Origin: Xanthomonas arboricola
Lineage (GTDB): Bacteria; Pseudomonadota; Gammaproteobacteria; Xanthomonadales; Xanthomonadaceae
Assembly (NCBI RefSeq): GCF_003353015.1
Contig: NZ_QREM01000010.1
Span: forward strand, 52,102 to 105,580
Length of the DNA stretch: 53,479 nt
Direction of reading: 5' to 3'
The stretch's first letter is position 1; every line of letters starts with the position of its first letter. Made by a program: the position numbers and the translations under genes. Shown piece after piece: positions 10,255 through 19,754 of this stretch. Below the pieces are notes generated by a model that worked only from the letters and a program-made list of their open reading frames with translations, had not been told where the DNA came from and did no database searches.

Positions 10255-10929
10255 CTAGGCTGGCAGCTGCAGCCCCTGCGCCTGGCGGGCGGCGTCGGCA
10301 CCGGGTGCCCAGCGGATCCGGCCCCAGCACGGCATCGCCAGGCGCTGGTGCAGCATGCCGACGTTCTCCTCGATGCGCTCCATCTGCGGGTCGATCTCGT
10401 TGGCGATCCAGCCGATGCAGTCCAGCCCGTCGGCGGCGATCGCCGCAGCGGTCAGGCGCGCATGATTGATGCAGCCCAGCCGGATGCCGACCACCAGCAC
10501 CACGGGCAGCGTGAGCGCGCGGACCAGGTCGGCCTGATCCAGCTCGGCGCTCAAGGGCGCAGCCCAGCCGCCGACCCCTTCCACCACCACCACCTCGGCC
10601 TGGGTGCGCAATTGCGCGAAGGCCTGGGCGATCGGCTGCAGCGCCAGGGTCACGCCGACGTCGGCGGCGGCCAGTTCCGGTGCCAGCGGTGCCGGCAACG
10701 CGTAGGGATTGAGGGTGGCGTAGTCGGGTCGCGGATCGCTGGCGGCCTGCAGCGCCAGTGCGTCCTCGTTGCGCCAGCCCTGCGGCGTGTGCTCGCAACC
10801 GCTGGCTACCGGCTTCATGCCCACCGCCGTGTGGCCCTGCGCGCGCAGTGCGTGCAGCAGCGCGGTGCTGGCCATGGTCTTGCCGATACCGGTGTCGGTG
10901 CCGGTGACATACAACGCCGGAAGCTGCAT
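10255..10929 (-). CDS. bioD: Dethiobiotin synthetase
   Basis: This 224-residue enzyme makes dethiobiotin from diaminopelargonic acid, CO2 and ATP, the penultimate step of biotin synthesis. The P-loop GTDTGIGKT is at 10-18, KPVASG follows and VEGVGGW carries the substrate-binding segment. Length matches the E. coli enzyme. The ATG at 10929 starts the conserved LYVTGTDTG segment closely. It is a stand-alone bioD, divergent from the msrC-tfoX pair; the other bio genes are not in this window. Confidence 0.95.
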   Translation of the reverse strand: MQLPALYVTGTDTGIGKTMASTALLHALRAQGHTAVGMKPVASGCEHTPQGWRNEDALALQAASDPRPDYATLNPYALPAPLAPELAAADVGVTLALQPIAQAFAQLRTQAEVVVVEGVGGWAAPLSAELDQADLVRALTLPVVLVVGIRLGCINHARLTAAAIAADGLDCIGWIANEIDPQMERIEENVGMLHQRLAMPCWGRIRWAPGADAARQAQGLQLPA

Positions 10930-11046
10930 GCGTGTGTTCCTGCGGCCGCGCCGCGGTTGCCGTGGGGGCGCGCAGCATAGCGTGCGGATCCGAACGCGCG
11001 GCTGAGTCGCAATGCCGCTGCGGACGGCCGCTGCTAAACTTCGGCC

Positions 11047-11529
11047 ATGTTCGCCACCTCTTCGCTGACCGGCAGCAAGCCGGAACAATACGCCCAGCTC
11101 ACCGCCCAGGCCCAGGCACTGGTGCACGGCGAGCCGGACCGGATCGCCAATGCTGCCAACCTGGCTGCGCTGGTCTTCAATTCGCTGCCGTCGCTCAACT
11201 GGGCCGGCTTCTATTTCTACGACGGCCGCGAGCTGGTGGTGGGGCCATTCCAGGGCTTGCCGGCCTGCGTGCGCATTCCGCTGGACAAGGGCGTGTGCGG
11301 CGCGGCCGCCAGTACCCGGCAAAGCCAGCGTATTGCCGACGTGGATGCCTTCCCCGGGCATATCGCCTGCGATTCGGCCTCGCGCTCGGAGCTGGTGATC
11401 CCGCTGGTCAAGGGCGATGCGCTGATCGGCGTGCTGGATCTGGACAGCCCGGAGCTGGATCGCTTCGACGCCGACGACCAGCGCGGCCTGGAAGCCATCG
11501 CGCAGGTCTTTGTCGGCGCGCTGACGTGA
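11047..11529 (+). CDS. msrC: Free methionine-(R)-sulfoxide reductase (GAF domain)
   Basis: This 160-residue GAF-fold enzyme reduces free Met-R-sulfoxide using thioredoxin. The three expected cysteines are present: Cys74 (LPACVRI), Cys84 (KGVCGAA) and Cys108 (HIACDS). The core NWAGFYFYDG and the ending SRSELVIPL...GVLDLDSP are family hallmarks. It is a cytoplasmic oxidative-repair enzyme. Its TGA stop overlaps the GTG start of the next gene (GTGA), which implies translational coupling. Confidence 0.92.
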   Translation: MFATSSLTGSKPEQYAQLTAQAQALVHGEPDRIANAANLAALVFNSLPSLNWAGFYFYDGRELVVGPFQGLPACVRIPLDKGVCGAAASTRQSQRIADVDAFPGHIACDSASRSELVIPLVKGDALIGVLDLDSPELDRFDADDQRGLEAIAQVFVGALT

Positions 11530-11918
11530 CCACCGAACGGCTGCGCAACATCGGCCCGAAAAGTGCGGCGTGGCTGCGCCAGGTCGGCCTGCGCACGCAG
11601 CAGGACCTGCAGGCAGTGGGCGCGGTGGGCGCATTCGTCAAGGTGCGCCGGGCCGGCTTCAAGCCCAGCCTCAACCTGCTGTATTCGCTGGAAGGTGCGT
11701 TGACCGACTGCCACTGGCAGGACGTGCCGGAAGCGCGCAGGCATGCCTTGCTGGCCGAATACGAAGCGGTCAGCGCGCTGTTGCCGGTGCGTGGCCGCGC
11801 GGTCGCCGGGCCGGTGGAAACCGTGCACTACGCACGTGCCGACAACGACGATACGCACGGTGAGATGGGCCAAGCAGACGACGACACTGCGGACCTGAGC
11901 GCAACGCGCGACGACTGA
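11526..11918 (+). CDS. TfoX C-terminal-domain protein
   Basis: This 130-residue protein begins with a GTG overlapping the msrC stop. Residues about 5-80 (ERLRNIGPKSAAWLRQVG and on) form the TfoX C-terminal domain, a helix-hairpin-helix-like fold found alone or as the second half of the competence regulator TfoX/Sxy. The N-terminal TfoX domain is absent, and the C-terminal 40 residues are acidic and probably disordered. Function of stand-alone copies is unknown; coupling with msrC suggests a stress context. It is not a full-length Sxy. Confidence 0.8.
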   Translation: MTTERLRNIGPKSAAWLRQVGLRTQQDLQAVGAVGAFVKVRRAGFKPSLNLLYSLEGALTDCHWQDVPEARRHALLAEYEAVSALLPVRGRAVAGPVETVHYARADNDDTHGEMGQADDDTADLSATRDD

Positions 11919-12025
11919 GGGTCTACACCGAGGTGTCACCGCTGCATGCGTGCGGCATCAACACTGCGATCCGCGGCAGCGTGCTTGTCGAGCGGGTTCT
12001 CCTCGAACGCCTGCTTGATGGGATG

Positions 12026-12982
12026 TCATCGACGCGTCGCTGCATCCCGCAACGTTGGCGCAAGCGATGCGCCCAACGTCTGGCCATGGCTGAGGCCTGG
12101 CAGCGGTTGATAGTCGGCGGCGAGGCCGGGTAACGACGACAACAGCGCAACGAGACGTTGTGCGGCCTGTGGATCTGCGCGCGGCCGCCCCGGGCGATCC
12201 GGTTTTGCGTTGTTCGCCGATGGTGCGCCCTCGCCTGCCATCAGCGTCAGCCGACGCCTGGATGGCTGCGTGCCCGCCGAACGCTCCCGTGCATGGTCGA
12301 CCACACGCTGCGCCTGCTGCACGGCAAACCCATCGCCCCACCACAGCGACGGATCGACCGCGACGTAGTGCTGGAACAGCTGCGGCTGCGTCAGCAACAC
12401 CTGCAGCACGAACAGCCCGCCATACGAATGGCCCCAGAGCGTCTGCCGCTGACGATCCACCGCCACGCGCGCTTCCACCTGCGGGCGAATGCGTGTGGCG
12501 ATCAGCTGCGTGAATACCGCCGCACCGCCGGTCCTGCGCTGCGGATTCAGCGGATCGGTTTCCACCCGCCCGTCGCCGTAGCGCGCGGGCGTGTAGTCCA
12601 GGCTGCGCCCCACCGCATCGATGCGCAACGCGCTGTCGTCGGCGATGAACACCAGCACCGGCGCATCGCCGTGGGTGGACAGGCTGTCGAGCAGGCGCTC
12701 ATCCAGTTCCATCAATGCCGCATTGCCATCCAGCAGATACACCACCGGATATCCCGCCGCCGGTGGCGCCGCTTTGGGGGTGGCAATGCGCACGCGGTAA
12801 TGGCGTTGGCCATCGGCCGCAGCCAGGCGCAATGCGCTGAAGACATACGAGGCACTGGGGCGATCGGCGACAGTGCTGCCGATCGTGCGGCTCAGGTCCG
12901 GCTGTGCGAAAGCCGGCACCGTGCCGACGATCCACATCAGCACGCCGGCACAGGCTAGCCGCCAGGAATTCTGTCGCGTCAC
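12026..12982 (-). CDS. Exported alpha/beta-hydrolase, IroE/Fes-type siderophore esterase candidate
   Basis: This 318-residue hydrolase has a signal peptide (about 1-26, ending VPAFAQ). The esterase-D fold shows the nucleophile elbow GHSYGG with Ser, the following Asp in VAVDPSLWW and a His near GLSHGQ, so the triad is complete. The start is GTG at 12982, 8 nt after GAGGAG; the nearby ATG at 12987 is out of frame. It sits 52 nt downstream of a FepA-like receptor gene. In other bacteria periplasmic IroE trims enterobactin-type trilactones, so cutting imported catecholate siderophores is the likely job. Without that neighbour it would only be a general PF00756-type esterase. Confidence 0.8.
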   Translation of the reverse strand: MTRQNSWRLACAGVLMWIVGTVPAFAQPDLSRTIGSTVADRPSASYVFSALRLAAADGQRHYRVRIATPKAAPPAAGYPVVYLLDGNAALMELDERLLDSLSTHGDAPVLVFIADDSALRIDAVGRSLDYTPARYGDGRVETDPLNPQRRTGGAAVFTQLIATRIRPQVEARVAVDRQRQTLWGHSYGGLFVLQVLLTQPQLFQHYVAVDPSLWWGDGFAVQQAQRVVDHARERSAGTQPSRRRLTLMAGEGAPSANNAKPDRPGRPRADPQAAQRLVALLSSLPGLAADYQPLPGLSHGQTLGASLAPTLRDAATRR

Positions 12983-13034
12983 TGCATGCTCTCCTCGTGC
13001 GGCGCGCACGTTCGCGCGCGGTGCCGCATTGCTG

Positions 13035-15302
13035 TCAGAAACCAAAACTCAGGCTCGCCCAATACGCGCGCCCCGGTTCGTTGTAGGTGGCCGCCCCCGC
13101 CGCGCCGCCGGTGTTGTTGGTGCCTTCGCGGAACAGACGGGTGTCGAACAGGTTGTCCACACCGACGCCCACGCTGACCTTGCGGGTGATCCGGTAACGC
13201 GCGCTGACGCCCCACAGATCGTAGGGGTCGCGCGCGTCGGGGGCGATGGCACCGCCGCTGGTGCTCGATTGCGTGGCCGACTCCTGCTTGCCGTAGAAGG
13301 TGCCGGTGAGTAGCAACGACACCGCCTGGGTCGGTTGCCAATCCAGCGTGGTGTTGACCGTGTATTCCGGGATCACCGACAGCGGCTGATCGGTCGCGGT
13401 GTTCTTGTTCTCGATCATGTAGGTGACATTGGTATTCCACTTCAACACGCGGCCCTGCTCGCCCAGCAGCGGCAGGGTGAGATTGCCTTCCACGCCCTGC
13501 ACGATCGCTTCCGATGCGTTGGTCCACTGGAACACCTGCCCGCGCCGGTCGACCGTGACCCCGACCGGCACCATTCCGGCGACGATCTTGTCGTCGTAGG
13601 CATTGTGGAAGTACGTCAGCGAGGCATGGTGACCGCTCTGCGGTGCCCACTCGAGGCCGATTTCCTTGTTGATGCTGGTCTCCGGATCGAGATCGTCGTT
13701 GCCCTGGATATAGCAGCCCGAGCCGAGATTGGGGAACAGCACCGGGCAGCCATTGCCGCGCGTGTAGTACAGGTAATTGGCGTTGGACTGGTACAGGTTG
13801 GGCGCCTTGAAGGCGCGCGCGATGCCGCCCTTGAGCAACCAGTCGTCGCTGAGCTTGTACTGCACGTTGAGGCTGGGGCTGAGGTTGTTGCCGAACTGGC
13901 TGTGGTGATCCAGCCGCACACCCGGCGTCAGCGTCAGCCGCTCGCTGGCGTAGATGTTGTCTTCCAGATACACCGCGCTGAGCGTGGCCTCGCTGCGCGG
14001 GCTGCGCGTCCCGTTGGGAAGGCCGGGGAAACCACCGCCGGCACTCACCGTCTGCGACATCGAGTACGCATCGCTGAGGCGGCTCTGGCGGCGCTCGAAG
14101 CCCAGCGTCAGCACCTGCTCGGCCCAGGCCTGCAGCGGCAGGTTGAACTCGCCGTCGATGTTGAGATTGTCGAGCGTGGCGGTGGAGTTGAGCAGGCTGG
14201 CGGCAATGGAGCCTTCCGGGCCGCCGGCCAGGCCTTCATTGAGGCGGGTATTGTCGGTGCCTTCATAGGCGGCGGTGAGGCGCGAGGTGCCGAGCGCCCA
14301 GGTGCCGCGATGGGTCAGCGAGGCGGTGCGGCGGATCATGGTGTTGGTTTCGCTGCCGAACAGTGCGCCCAGGTCGGCACCGGCCAGGCCGTCGGCGCTG
14401 ACCGCACGATCACCGGCGTACAGATTGCCCTGGCGGCTGAAGCCGGCATCGAGTTCGATCACCTGGCCTTCGACCGGATCCCAGCGCAGCAGGCCGTTGA
14501 TGTCCTTGTTGCGCACACCCTCGCGCCCGGCCGGCGGCACCGCAGCGGCGCTGCTGGCAAAGCGGCGATTGAGCTCCAGCGAATCCGGATCGGTCTTGTT
14601 GAGGTTTCCATACAGGCGGAACGAGAACGTGTCGCTCAGCGGCCCGCTGAGCTGGAAGCCGGCCCGCTGGCCACCGCCTTCGGCACTGTGCTGCGGCACC
14701 AGGCCGAACAGGTTCATCGAGCCGGTCAGATGGCCGGTGGGCTTCTTGGTGATGATGTTGACCACGCCGCCGGAGGCACCGGAGCCATAACGTGCCGCCG
14801 CCGGGCCGCGCAGCACTTCGATGCGCTCCACCGCCTCGGCCGGCACCCAGTTGGTGTCGCCGCGCGTATTGCGCTCGCCGCTGCGGCCCATGCGCACCGC
14901 ATCGCGCGATCCCACCGGCTTGCCATCGACCAGAATCAGCGTGTTTTCCGGGCCCATGCCGCGCAGGTCGATCTGGCGGTTGTTGCCGTACTGGCCGGAG
15001 GCACTGTTGCCGGTGAGATTGACGCCCGGCATGGTGCGCAGCAACTGCGACAGATCGTTGACCGGCGGACGCCGCTCGATGTCTTCGGCGGTGATCACCG
15101 ATGCGCCCAGCGCCTGGCGGGCGATCTGCGCGGCGGTGACGTGCACGGTGTCCAGCGACTGCGGATCGGCCGCTACCTCTTCGGCAGATGCGCTGCAGAC
15201 GGCGCTGCCACAGCCAAGCGCAATGGCCAGCACCAGCTGACGGCGGGACGCCACGGGACCGCGTGCAGACGCAGACCTGCATGACCGGCGTGATGCGGAC
15301 AT
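13035..15302 (-). CDS. TonB-dependent catecholate siderophore receptor, FepA-like
   Basis: This 755-residue outer-membrane receptor has a signal peptide (ending near CSASAEE) and a TonB-box-like TVHVTA. The plug carries ENTLILVDGKPV and GERNTRGDTNWVP, segments that I recognise from FepA/PfeA enterobactin receptors. The barrel ends with Phe (SFGF). The ATG at 15302 is preceded by GAGAGG with 7-nt spacing. The following esterase gene fits hydrolysis of an enterobactin-like ligand. A weak Fur-box-like sequence lies about 135 nt upstream. Imported foreign siderophore (xenosiderophore) is a likely substrate, as no catecholate biosynthesis genes are in the window. Confidence 0.9.
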   Translation of the reverse strand: MSASRRSCRSASARGPVASRRQLVLAIALGCGSAVCSASAEEVAADPQSLDTVHVTAAQIARQALGASVITAEDIERRPPVNDLSQLLRTMPGVNLTGNSASGQYGNNRQIDLRGMGPENTLILVDGKPVGSRDAVRMGRSGERNTRGDTNWVPAEAVERIEVLRGPAAARYGSGASGGVVNIITKKPTGHLTGSMNLFGLVPQHSAEGGGQRAGFQLSGPLSDTFSFRLYGNLNKTDPDSLELNRRFASSAAAVPPAGREGVRNKDINGLLRWDPVEGQVIELDAGFSRQGNLYAGDRAVSADGLAGADLGALFGSETNTMIRRTASLTHRGTWALGTSRLTAAYEGTDNTRLNEGLAGGPEGSIAASLLNSTATLDNLNIDGEFNLPLQAWAEQVLTLGFERRQSRLSDAYSMSQTVSAGGGFPGLPNGTRSPRSEATLSAVYLEDNIYASERLTLTPGVRLDHHSQFGNNLSPSLNVQYKLSDDWLLKGGIARAFKAPNLYQSNANYLYYTRGNGCPVLFPNLGSGCYIQGNDDLDPETSINKEIGLEWAPQSGHHASLTYFHNAYDDKIVAGMVPVGVTVDRRGQVFQWTNASEAIVQGVEGNLTLPLLGEQGRVLKWNTNVTYMIENKNTATDQPLSVIPEYTVNTTLDWQPTQAVSLLLTGTFYGKQESATQSSTSGGAIAPDARDPYDLWGVSARYRITRKVSVGVGVDNLFDTRLFREGTNNTGGAAGAATYNEPGRAYWASLSFGF

Positions 15303-15648
15303 TCTCAAACCTCTCGACAGGAGATGGACCTCTGGCGACGGCTTGAGGTGATACGTGGGGGAGCTGCGTGCCGCAGGCACGCGATGTGCTTGCCAGGCGC
15401 TGACGCAGTCAAGATTGTCCGCACATTCTACACGGATGCGATTCATTCTCAAATGAAACGACCGCGCTAGCGGAGCGGCATGCGGCACTGGCCGAACCAG
15501 CGCGGCGCGTTGTGACAAGGCGCTGCGCACCGTTTGCAGACAGGTGCGCGTGCCGGCTGGCTTACGCTGCCGGTCTCATGCCTGCGACAGTGATCCAGGG
15601 CGGCAAGCCGACCGCGGCATTGCTGCTGCACGCCATGCTGGACGCTGC
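15303..15648. other. Upstream region of the FepA-like gene
   Basis: This 346-nt gap between the siderophore receptor and gph carries the Fur-box candidate. On the minus strand the receptor frame remains open through it, but no signal peptide or ribosome site supports an earlier start. Nothing else was recognised. Confidence 0.45.
15437..15451. promoter_or_regulatory. Candidate Fur box upstream of the siderophore receptor
   Basis: TGCGATT-C-ATTCTCA agrees with the 7-1-7 Fur pattern TGATAATnATTATCA at 10 of 14 positions, with one half-site matching 6 of 7. The position, about 135 nt before the receptor start, is acceptable. No other iron site was seen. Confidence 0.4.
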
Positions 15649-16329
15649 CTACACCCGGTGCCGATCCCCTTGCGCGTCCTGCCTCAAGGCAAGCAGCTCG
15701 CGCATGTCATCCATGATCGCCACCGCGCCGGCGCTGTGCACATCGAAGCCGCGCAGATAGCCGTAACGCACCATCGCCAGCGGCATTGCCGCGGCGTTTG
15801 CCGCCGCCGCATCGGTGGCCGAATCGCCGACCATCAGGCACTGCTGCGGGGTAAGCCGGAACTGGCTGGCCAGGTGCAGCAGCGGCGCTGCATCGGGTTT
15901 GCGCTGCGGCAGCGAATCGCCACCGAGCACGCTGCTGAACTGCGCAGCGATGCCCAGATGCTCCAGCAGCGGCGCGATGAAGCGCGCGGGCTTGTTGGTG
16001 CACAGCGCCAGCGTGGCACCAGCCTCGCGCAGGCCGGCCAATGCCTCGGCAACACCGGGATAGAGCTGCGGGTTGTGCAGCAGGCTGGCCTGGTAGTGAC
16101 GCATCATCACCGGCATCTCGGTATCGGCATCGTGCGTGCCGCCGGCTTCGCGCAGGGCGGTGGCAAGCAGCACGTGCACTCCTTCGCCGATCCAGCTGCG
16201 GATCGTCGCCTCGCTGAACTGCTGCAGCCCGAGTTCCTGCAAGGTGGCATTGAGCGCTTCGGCGATATTGGGTGCGCTGTCCACCAGCGTGCCATCCAGG
16301 TCGAAGATCACCAGCGGATACGGAAACAT
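15649..16329 (-). CDS. gph: Phosphoglycolate phosphatase (HAD superfamily)
   Basis: This 226-residue HAD hydrolase removes phosphate from 2-phosphoglycolate arising from DNA-end repair. Motif I FDLDGTLVDS (10-19) gives the nucleophile and acid Asp, motif II is the Thr of CTNKP, motif III the Lys of RKPDAAP and motif IV VGDSATD. Helical cap type 1. The ATG at 16329 was chosen; a GTG two codons upstream is possible. HAD phosphatases can be promiscuous, so the substrate is family-level. Confidence 0.87.
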   Translation of the reverse strand: MFPYPLVIFDLDGTLVDSAPNIAEALNATLQELGLQQFSEATIRSWIGEGVHVLLATALREAGGTHDADTEMPVMMRHYQASLLHNPQLYPGVAEALAGLREAGATLALCTNKPARFIAPLLEHLGIAAQFSSVLGGDSLPQRKPDAAPLLHLASQFRLTPQQCLMVGDSATDAAAANAAAMPLAMVRYGYLRGFDVHSAGAVAIMDDMRELLALRQDAQGDRHRV

Positions 16330-16511
16330 GCGCACAGTCTCGTTGGGGGAGCGGCCTGCAGTGTACGAGCGACGGGATTCAGGACGCGTCACCGTGGCGC
16401 GCCTCAGATGTTCGATGCAGGCGCCGATGCAGGTGCGCATGCGTGCGTGGCTGCCGTCATCGCTGCACGCTGCACGCCACGCCCGCAGCAACGCGGGTGT
16501 GCCACGCGCAC

Positions 16512-17591
16512 TCACTGTGCCTGCGGCATCTCGCCGAACAACTCGCCCTGTACCGCGCCCGCTTCCGCGTCGCTGAAACCGCTCAAGCCCACCCCGACCA
16601 GGCGATAGCGCGTGTCGTCGGGCAACTCCACGCGCCGGGTCAGCGCCAGCGCGATCTCCGCCAATGCCTCCAGCGAGGCCGGTGGCTGATCCGGCGTGTA
16701 GGAACGGGTCAGGATGCGAAAGTTGGAAGTCTTCAACTTGAGCACCACGGTGCGCCCGATCCGCTCGGTGCGGCGCGTGGCCAGCCAGGTCTTCTCGGCC
16801 AGGCGCAGGATGTGCGGATCCAGTGCCTCCAGTGCGATGTCCTCGCTGAAGGTATCTTCCGAGGACACCGACTGCACCTCCTGATCCGGCTCGACCGGGC
16901 GTTCGTCGATGCCGCGCGCGCGCCGGTACAGGCTCTGCCCGAAGCTGCCGAAATGCGCCTGCAGTTCTTCCAGGGGGCGCAGCCGCAGATCGGCCACGGT
17001 GACGATGCCCAACGCCGCCAGCTTGCCATCCATCACCTTGCCCACGCCGGGAATGCGGTTGACCGGCAGCGGCAGCAGGAAGGCATCCACGCGACTGGGT
17101 GCGATGACGAACTGCCCATCGGGCTTGCGCCAGTCCGAGGCGATCTTGGCCAGGAACTTGTTCGGTGCGATGCCGGCCGATGCGGTGAGCCGGGTTTCCT
17201 CGCGGATCTGGCTGCGGATCAGCTGCGCGATTTCGGTGGCCAGTTGCATGCCGGTCTTGGCCTGCGTGACATCCAGATAGGCTTCGTCCAGGGACAGCGG
17301 CTCGACCAGGTCGGTGTGGCGATGAAAGATCTCGCGCACCTGCCGCGACACCGCCTTGTAGCGTGCAAAATCCGGCGGCACGAACACCGCATCCGGACAC
17401 AGGCGTTCGGCGCGCAGCGCCGGCATGGCCGAACGAATGCCATAGGTGCGCGCTTCGTACGAGGCCGCGCACACCACCGAGCGCGCACCGCGCCAGGCCA
17501 CCACCACCGGCTTGCCGCGCAGCGATGGGTCGTCACGTTGCTCCACGGACGCGTAGAACGCATCCATGTCCACGTGCACGATCTTGCGCAT
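16512..17591 (-). CDS. dinB: DNA polymerase IV (Y family)
   Basis: This 359-residue translesion polymerase has the catalytic motifs DMDAFYASVE (8-17) and SLDEAYLD (around 99-106), the helix-hairpin-helix segment IPGVGKVMDGKLAALG and the little-finger domain. The C-terminus ends with QGELF, a fit to the QxxLF beta-clamp binding motif. The ATG at 17591 is the family start; an ATG at 17624 adds 11 residues without a ribosome site. No LexA box was recognised directly upstream. Confidence 0.95.
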   Translation of the reverse strand: MRKIVHVDMDAFYASVEQRDDPSLRGKPVVVAWRGARSVVCAASYEARTYGIRSAMPALRAERLCPDAVFVPPDFARYKAVSRQVREIFHRHTDLVEPLSLDEAYLDVTQAKTGMQLATEIAQLIRSQIREETRLTASAGIAPNKFLAKIASDWRKPDGQFVIAPSRVDAFLLPLPVNRIPGVGKVMDGKLAALGIVTVADLRLRPLEELQAHFGSFGQSLYRRARGIDERPVEPDQEVQSVSSEDTFSEDIALEALDPHILRLAEKTWLATRRTERIGRTVVLKLKTSNFRILTRSYTPDQPPASLEALAEIALALTRRVELPDDTRYRLVGVGLSGFSDAEAGAVQGELFGEMPQAQ

Positions 17592-17932
17592 CAAGCTGGC
17601 ATCTCTCCGAAAGCGTCCGGCCATGATAAATCAGCCGCGTCTCACGTCTTGCGCCGCGCCATCGCGCAAGCCCGGGCGCGAACGGACGCAAGCGCTGGGC
17701 AGGATGCGCCGCTGCGTCTTTTTCCCAGCGTCCTGCCCCGAGTGCGCACGCCTGGCCGCGCTTGGCCGGAGGCCGTCGCCTGCGCTCGCTATTGTCGGCA
17801 CAACGCGCTTGCCGCACTGCGCGCGCGGCTGAAAACAGCACGCATGCGTACGGATAAAACGTTTGATTGAACCGCGCGCCCTCATGCACCCTTGCCCGCC
17901 TCGCCTTTCGCTTCTTGCAGGACACGTTCGTC

Positions 17933-18448
17933 ATGACTCGTCAAAGTGCGTACTCGCGCGACCAGCTGCTGGCCAGCGCGCGCGGGGAATTGTTCGGGCC
18001 CGACAGTGCCCGCCTGCCCAACGATCCGATGCTGATGTTCGACCGCATCACCGAGATCAGCGACAGCGGCGGCGCGCATGGCAAGGGCCTGATCCGCGCC
18101 GAACTCGACGTGCGCCCGGACCTGTGGTTCTTTGGCTGCCACTTCATCGACGACCCGGTGATGCCCGGCTGCCTGGGCCTGGATGCGATGTGGCAGCTGA
18201 CCGGCTTCTTCCTCACCTGGATCGGCGCCGCGGGCCGCGGCCGCGCGCTGGGCTGCGGCGAGGTCAAGTTCACTGGCCAGGTGTTGCCCAGCGCCAAACT
18301 GGTCAGTTACGAAATCGATGTCAGCCGCGTGATCAACCGCAAGCTGGTGATGGCGCAGAGCGATGCACGCATGCTGGTGGACGGGCGCGAAATCTACACG
18401 GCGAAAGACCTGCGCGTGGGCATGTTCACTTCAACGGAGAATTTCTGA
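17933..18448 (+). CDS. fabA: 3-hydroxydecanoyl-[ACP] dehydratase/isomerase
   Basis: This 171-residue hot-dog-fold enzyme introduces the cis double bond of unsaturated fatty acids. The catalytic His70 lies in [13 protein letters not shown] and Asp84 in LGLDAMWQ, at the same numbering as E. coli FabA. The ATG at 17933 gives the standard N-terminus; an upstream in-frame ATG at 17867 adds a non-conserved stretch. The stop overlaps the fabB start (TGATG), so the two genes are translationally coupled, the usual arrangement for the anaerobic unsaturated fatty acid pathway. Confidence 0.97.
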   Translation: MTRQSAYSRDQLLASARGELFGPDSARLPNDPMLMFDRITEISDSGGAHGKGLIRAELDVRPDLWFFGCHFIDDPVMPGCLGLDAMWQLTGFFLTWIGAAGRGRALGCGEVKFTGQVLPSAKLVSYEIDVSRVINRKLVMAQSDARMLVDGREIYTAKDLRVGMFTSTENF

Positions 18449-19656
18449 TGCGTCGTGTCGTCGTCACCGGAATGGGCATCAATTCGTGTCTGGGCAACGA
18501 TCTGGACACCGTCTCCAGCGCCTTGCGCGAGAGCCGCTCGGGCATCACCGCATTGCCCGACCATGCCGAGGCCGGCCTGCGCAGCCAGGTGGGCGGCGCG
18601 GTGGCGCTGGATCTGGACAGCCTGATCGACCGCAAGCTCAAACGCTTCATGGGCGATGCCTCGGCCTACGCCTATCTGGCCATGCGCGATGCGATCGCCG
18701 ATGCCGGACTGGATGCCGAGCAGGTCAGCGACCTGCGCACCGGCCTGATTGCCGGCTCCGGTGGCGGGTCCAGCCAGTGGCAGGTGGAAACCGCCGATCT
18801 GCTGCGCAACCGCGGCGTGCGCAAGGTCGGCCCGTACATGGTGCCGCGCACGATGTGCTCGTCGGTCTCCGCCTCGTTGGCAACCGCGTTCAAGATCCGC
18901 GGCCTGAGCTATTCGCTGTCGGCGGCCTGCGCGACCTCGGCGCATTGCATCGGCGCAGCCGCCGACCTGATCCGGCATGGCGCGCAGGATGTGATGTTTG
19001 CCGGCGGCGGCGAAGAACTGCACTGGACCATGAGCGTGATGTTCGATGCGATGGGCGCGTTGTCCACCGGCTTCAACGACCGCCCGGCGGTGGCCTCGCG
19101 CCCCTACGATGCGCAGCGCGACGGCTTCGTCATCAGCAGCGGCGGCGGCATGCTGGTGCTGGAGGACTACGACCACGCCATCGCGCGCGGCGCGCGCATC
19201 CATGCCGAATTGCTCGGTTATGGCGTGACCTCCGATGGCGCCGACATGGTCGCGCCCAGCGGCGAAGGTGCGGTGCGCTGCATGCACATGGCCATGCACG
19301 GCCTGACGCAGCCGATCGACTACCTCAACACCCACGGCACCTCCACGCCGCTGGGCGATGTCACCGAGCTGGGCGCGGTCCGCGAGGTGTTCGGCGACAA
19401 CGTGCCGCCGCTGTCCTCGACCAAGGCGCTGTCCGGCCATTCGCTGGGCACCGCCAGCGTGCACGAGGCGATCTACAGCCTGCTGATGCTGCGCGACGGC
19501 TTCATGGCCGGCTCGGCGCATATCGACGAACTCGACCCGCGCGCCGAAGGCTTCCCGATCCTGCGCCAGACGCAGGACGCCACGTTGAACACGGTGATGT
19601 CCAACAGCTTCGGCTTCGGCGGCACCAACGCAGCGCTGGTGTTCGGCCGGGTGTAA
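18448..19656 (+). CDS. fabB: 3-oxoacyl-[ACP] synthase I
   Basis: This 402-residue condensing enzyme elongates the unsaturated acyl chain made by FabA. The active-site Cys161 is in SAACATSAH, and the two catalytic histidines are in [11 protein letters not shown] and SGHSLGTAS. The C-terminal [10 protein letters not shown] loop is intact. The start overlaps the fabA stop. A convergent palindromic repeat lies after the stop codon. Confidence 0.97.
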   Translation: MRRVVVTGMGINSCLGNDLDTVSSALRESRSGITALPDHAEAGLRSQVGGAVALDLDSLIDRKLKRFMGDASAYAYLAMRDAIADAGLDAEQVSDLRTGLIAGSGGGSSQWQVETADLLRNRGVRKVGPYMVPRTMCSSVSASLATAFKIRGLSYSLSAACATSAHCIGAAADLIRHGAQDVMFAGGGEELHWTMSVMFDAMGALSTGFNDRPAVASRPYDAQRDGFVISSGGGMLVLEDYDHAIARGARIHAELLGYGVTSDGADMVAPSGEGAVRCMHMAMHGLTQPIDYLNTHGTSTPLGDVTELGAVREVFGDNVPPLSSTKALSGHSLGTASVHEAIYSLLMLRDGFMAGSAHIDELDPRAEGFPILRQTQDATLNTVMSNSFGFGGTNAALVFGRV

Positions 19657-19683
19657 TGGCGCGGCGCTGGGCGCCGCGCGGAA

Positions 19684-19753
19684 CCGGGAATTGGGGATCG
19701 GTGTGCCGGGAGATTGCTCTTGCCACTCCCCACTCCCGATCCCCCAATCCCGG
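19684..19753. repeat. Palindromic GGGAATTGGGGAT-type intergenic repeat, copy 1
   Basis: CCGGGAATTGGGGATCGG at the left end is nearly the reverse complement of the right end CCGATCCCCCAATCCCGG, so the 70-nt element can fold into a long hairpin. It lies between the convergent fabB and prlC genes. Three relatives occur inside the atp operon (43228, 44822, 45791). Confidence 0.8.
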
Positions 19754-19754
19754 C

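Noticed and set aside
10932-11918. A longer protein extending the TfoX-C gene upstream through msrC
   Set aside because: The extension reads msrC in another frame; msrC itself has all its catalytic cysteines, and the GTGA overlap gives a natural start.
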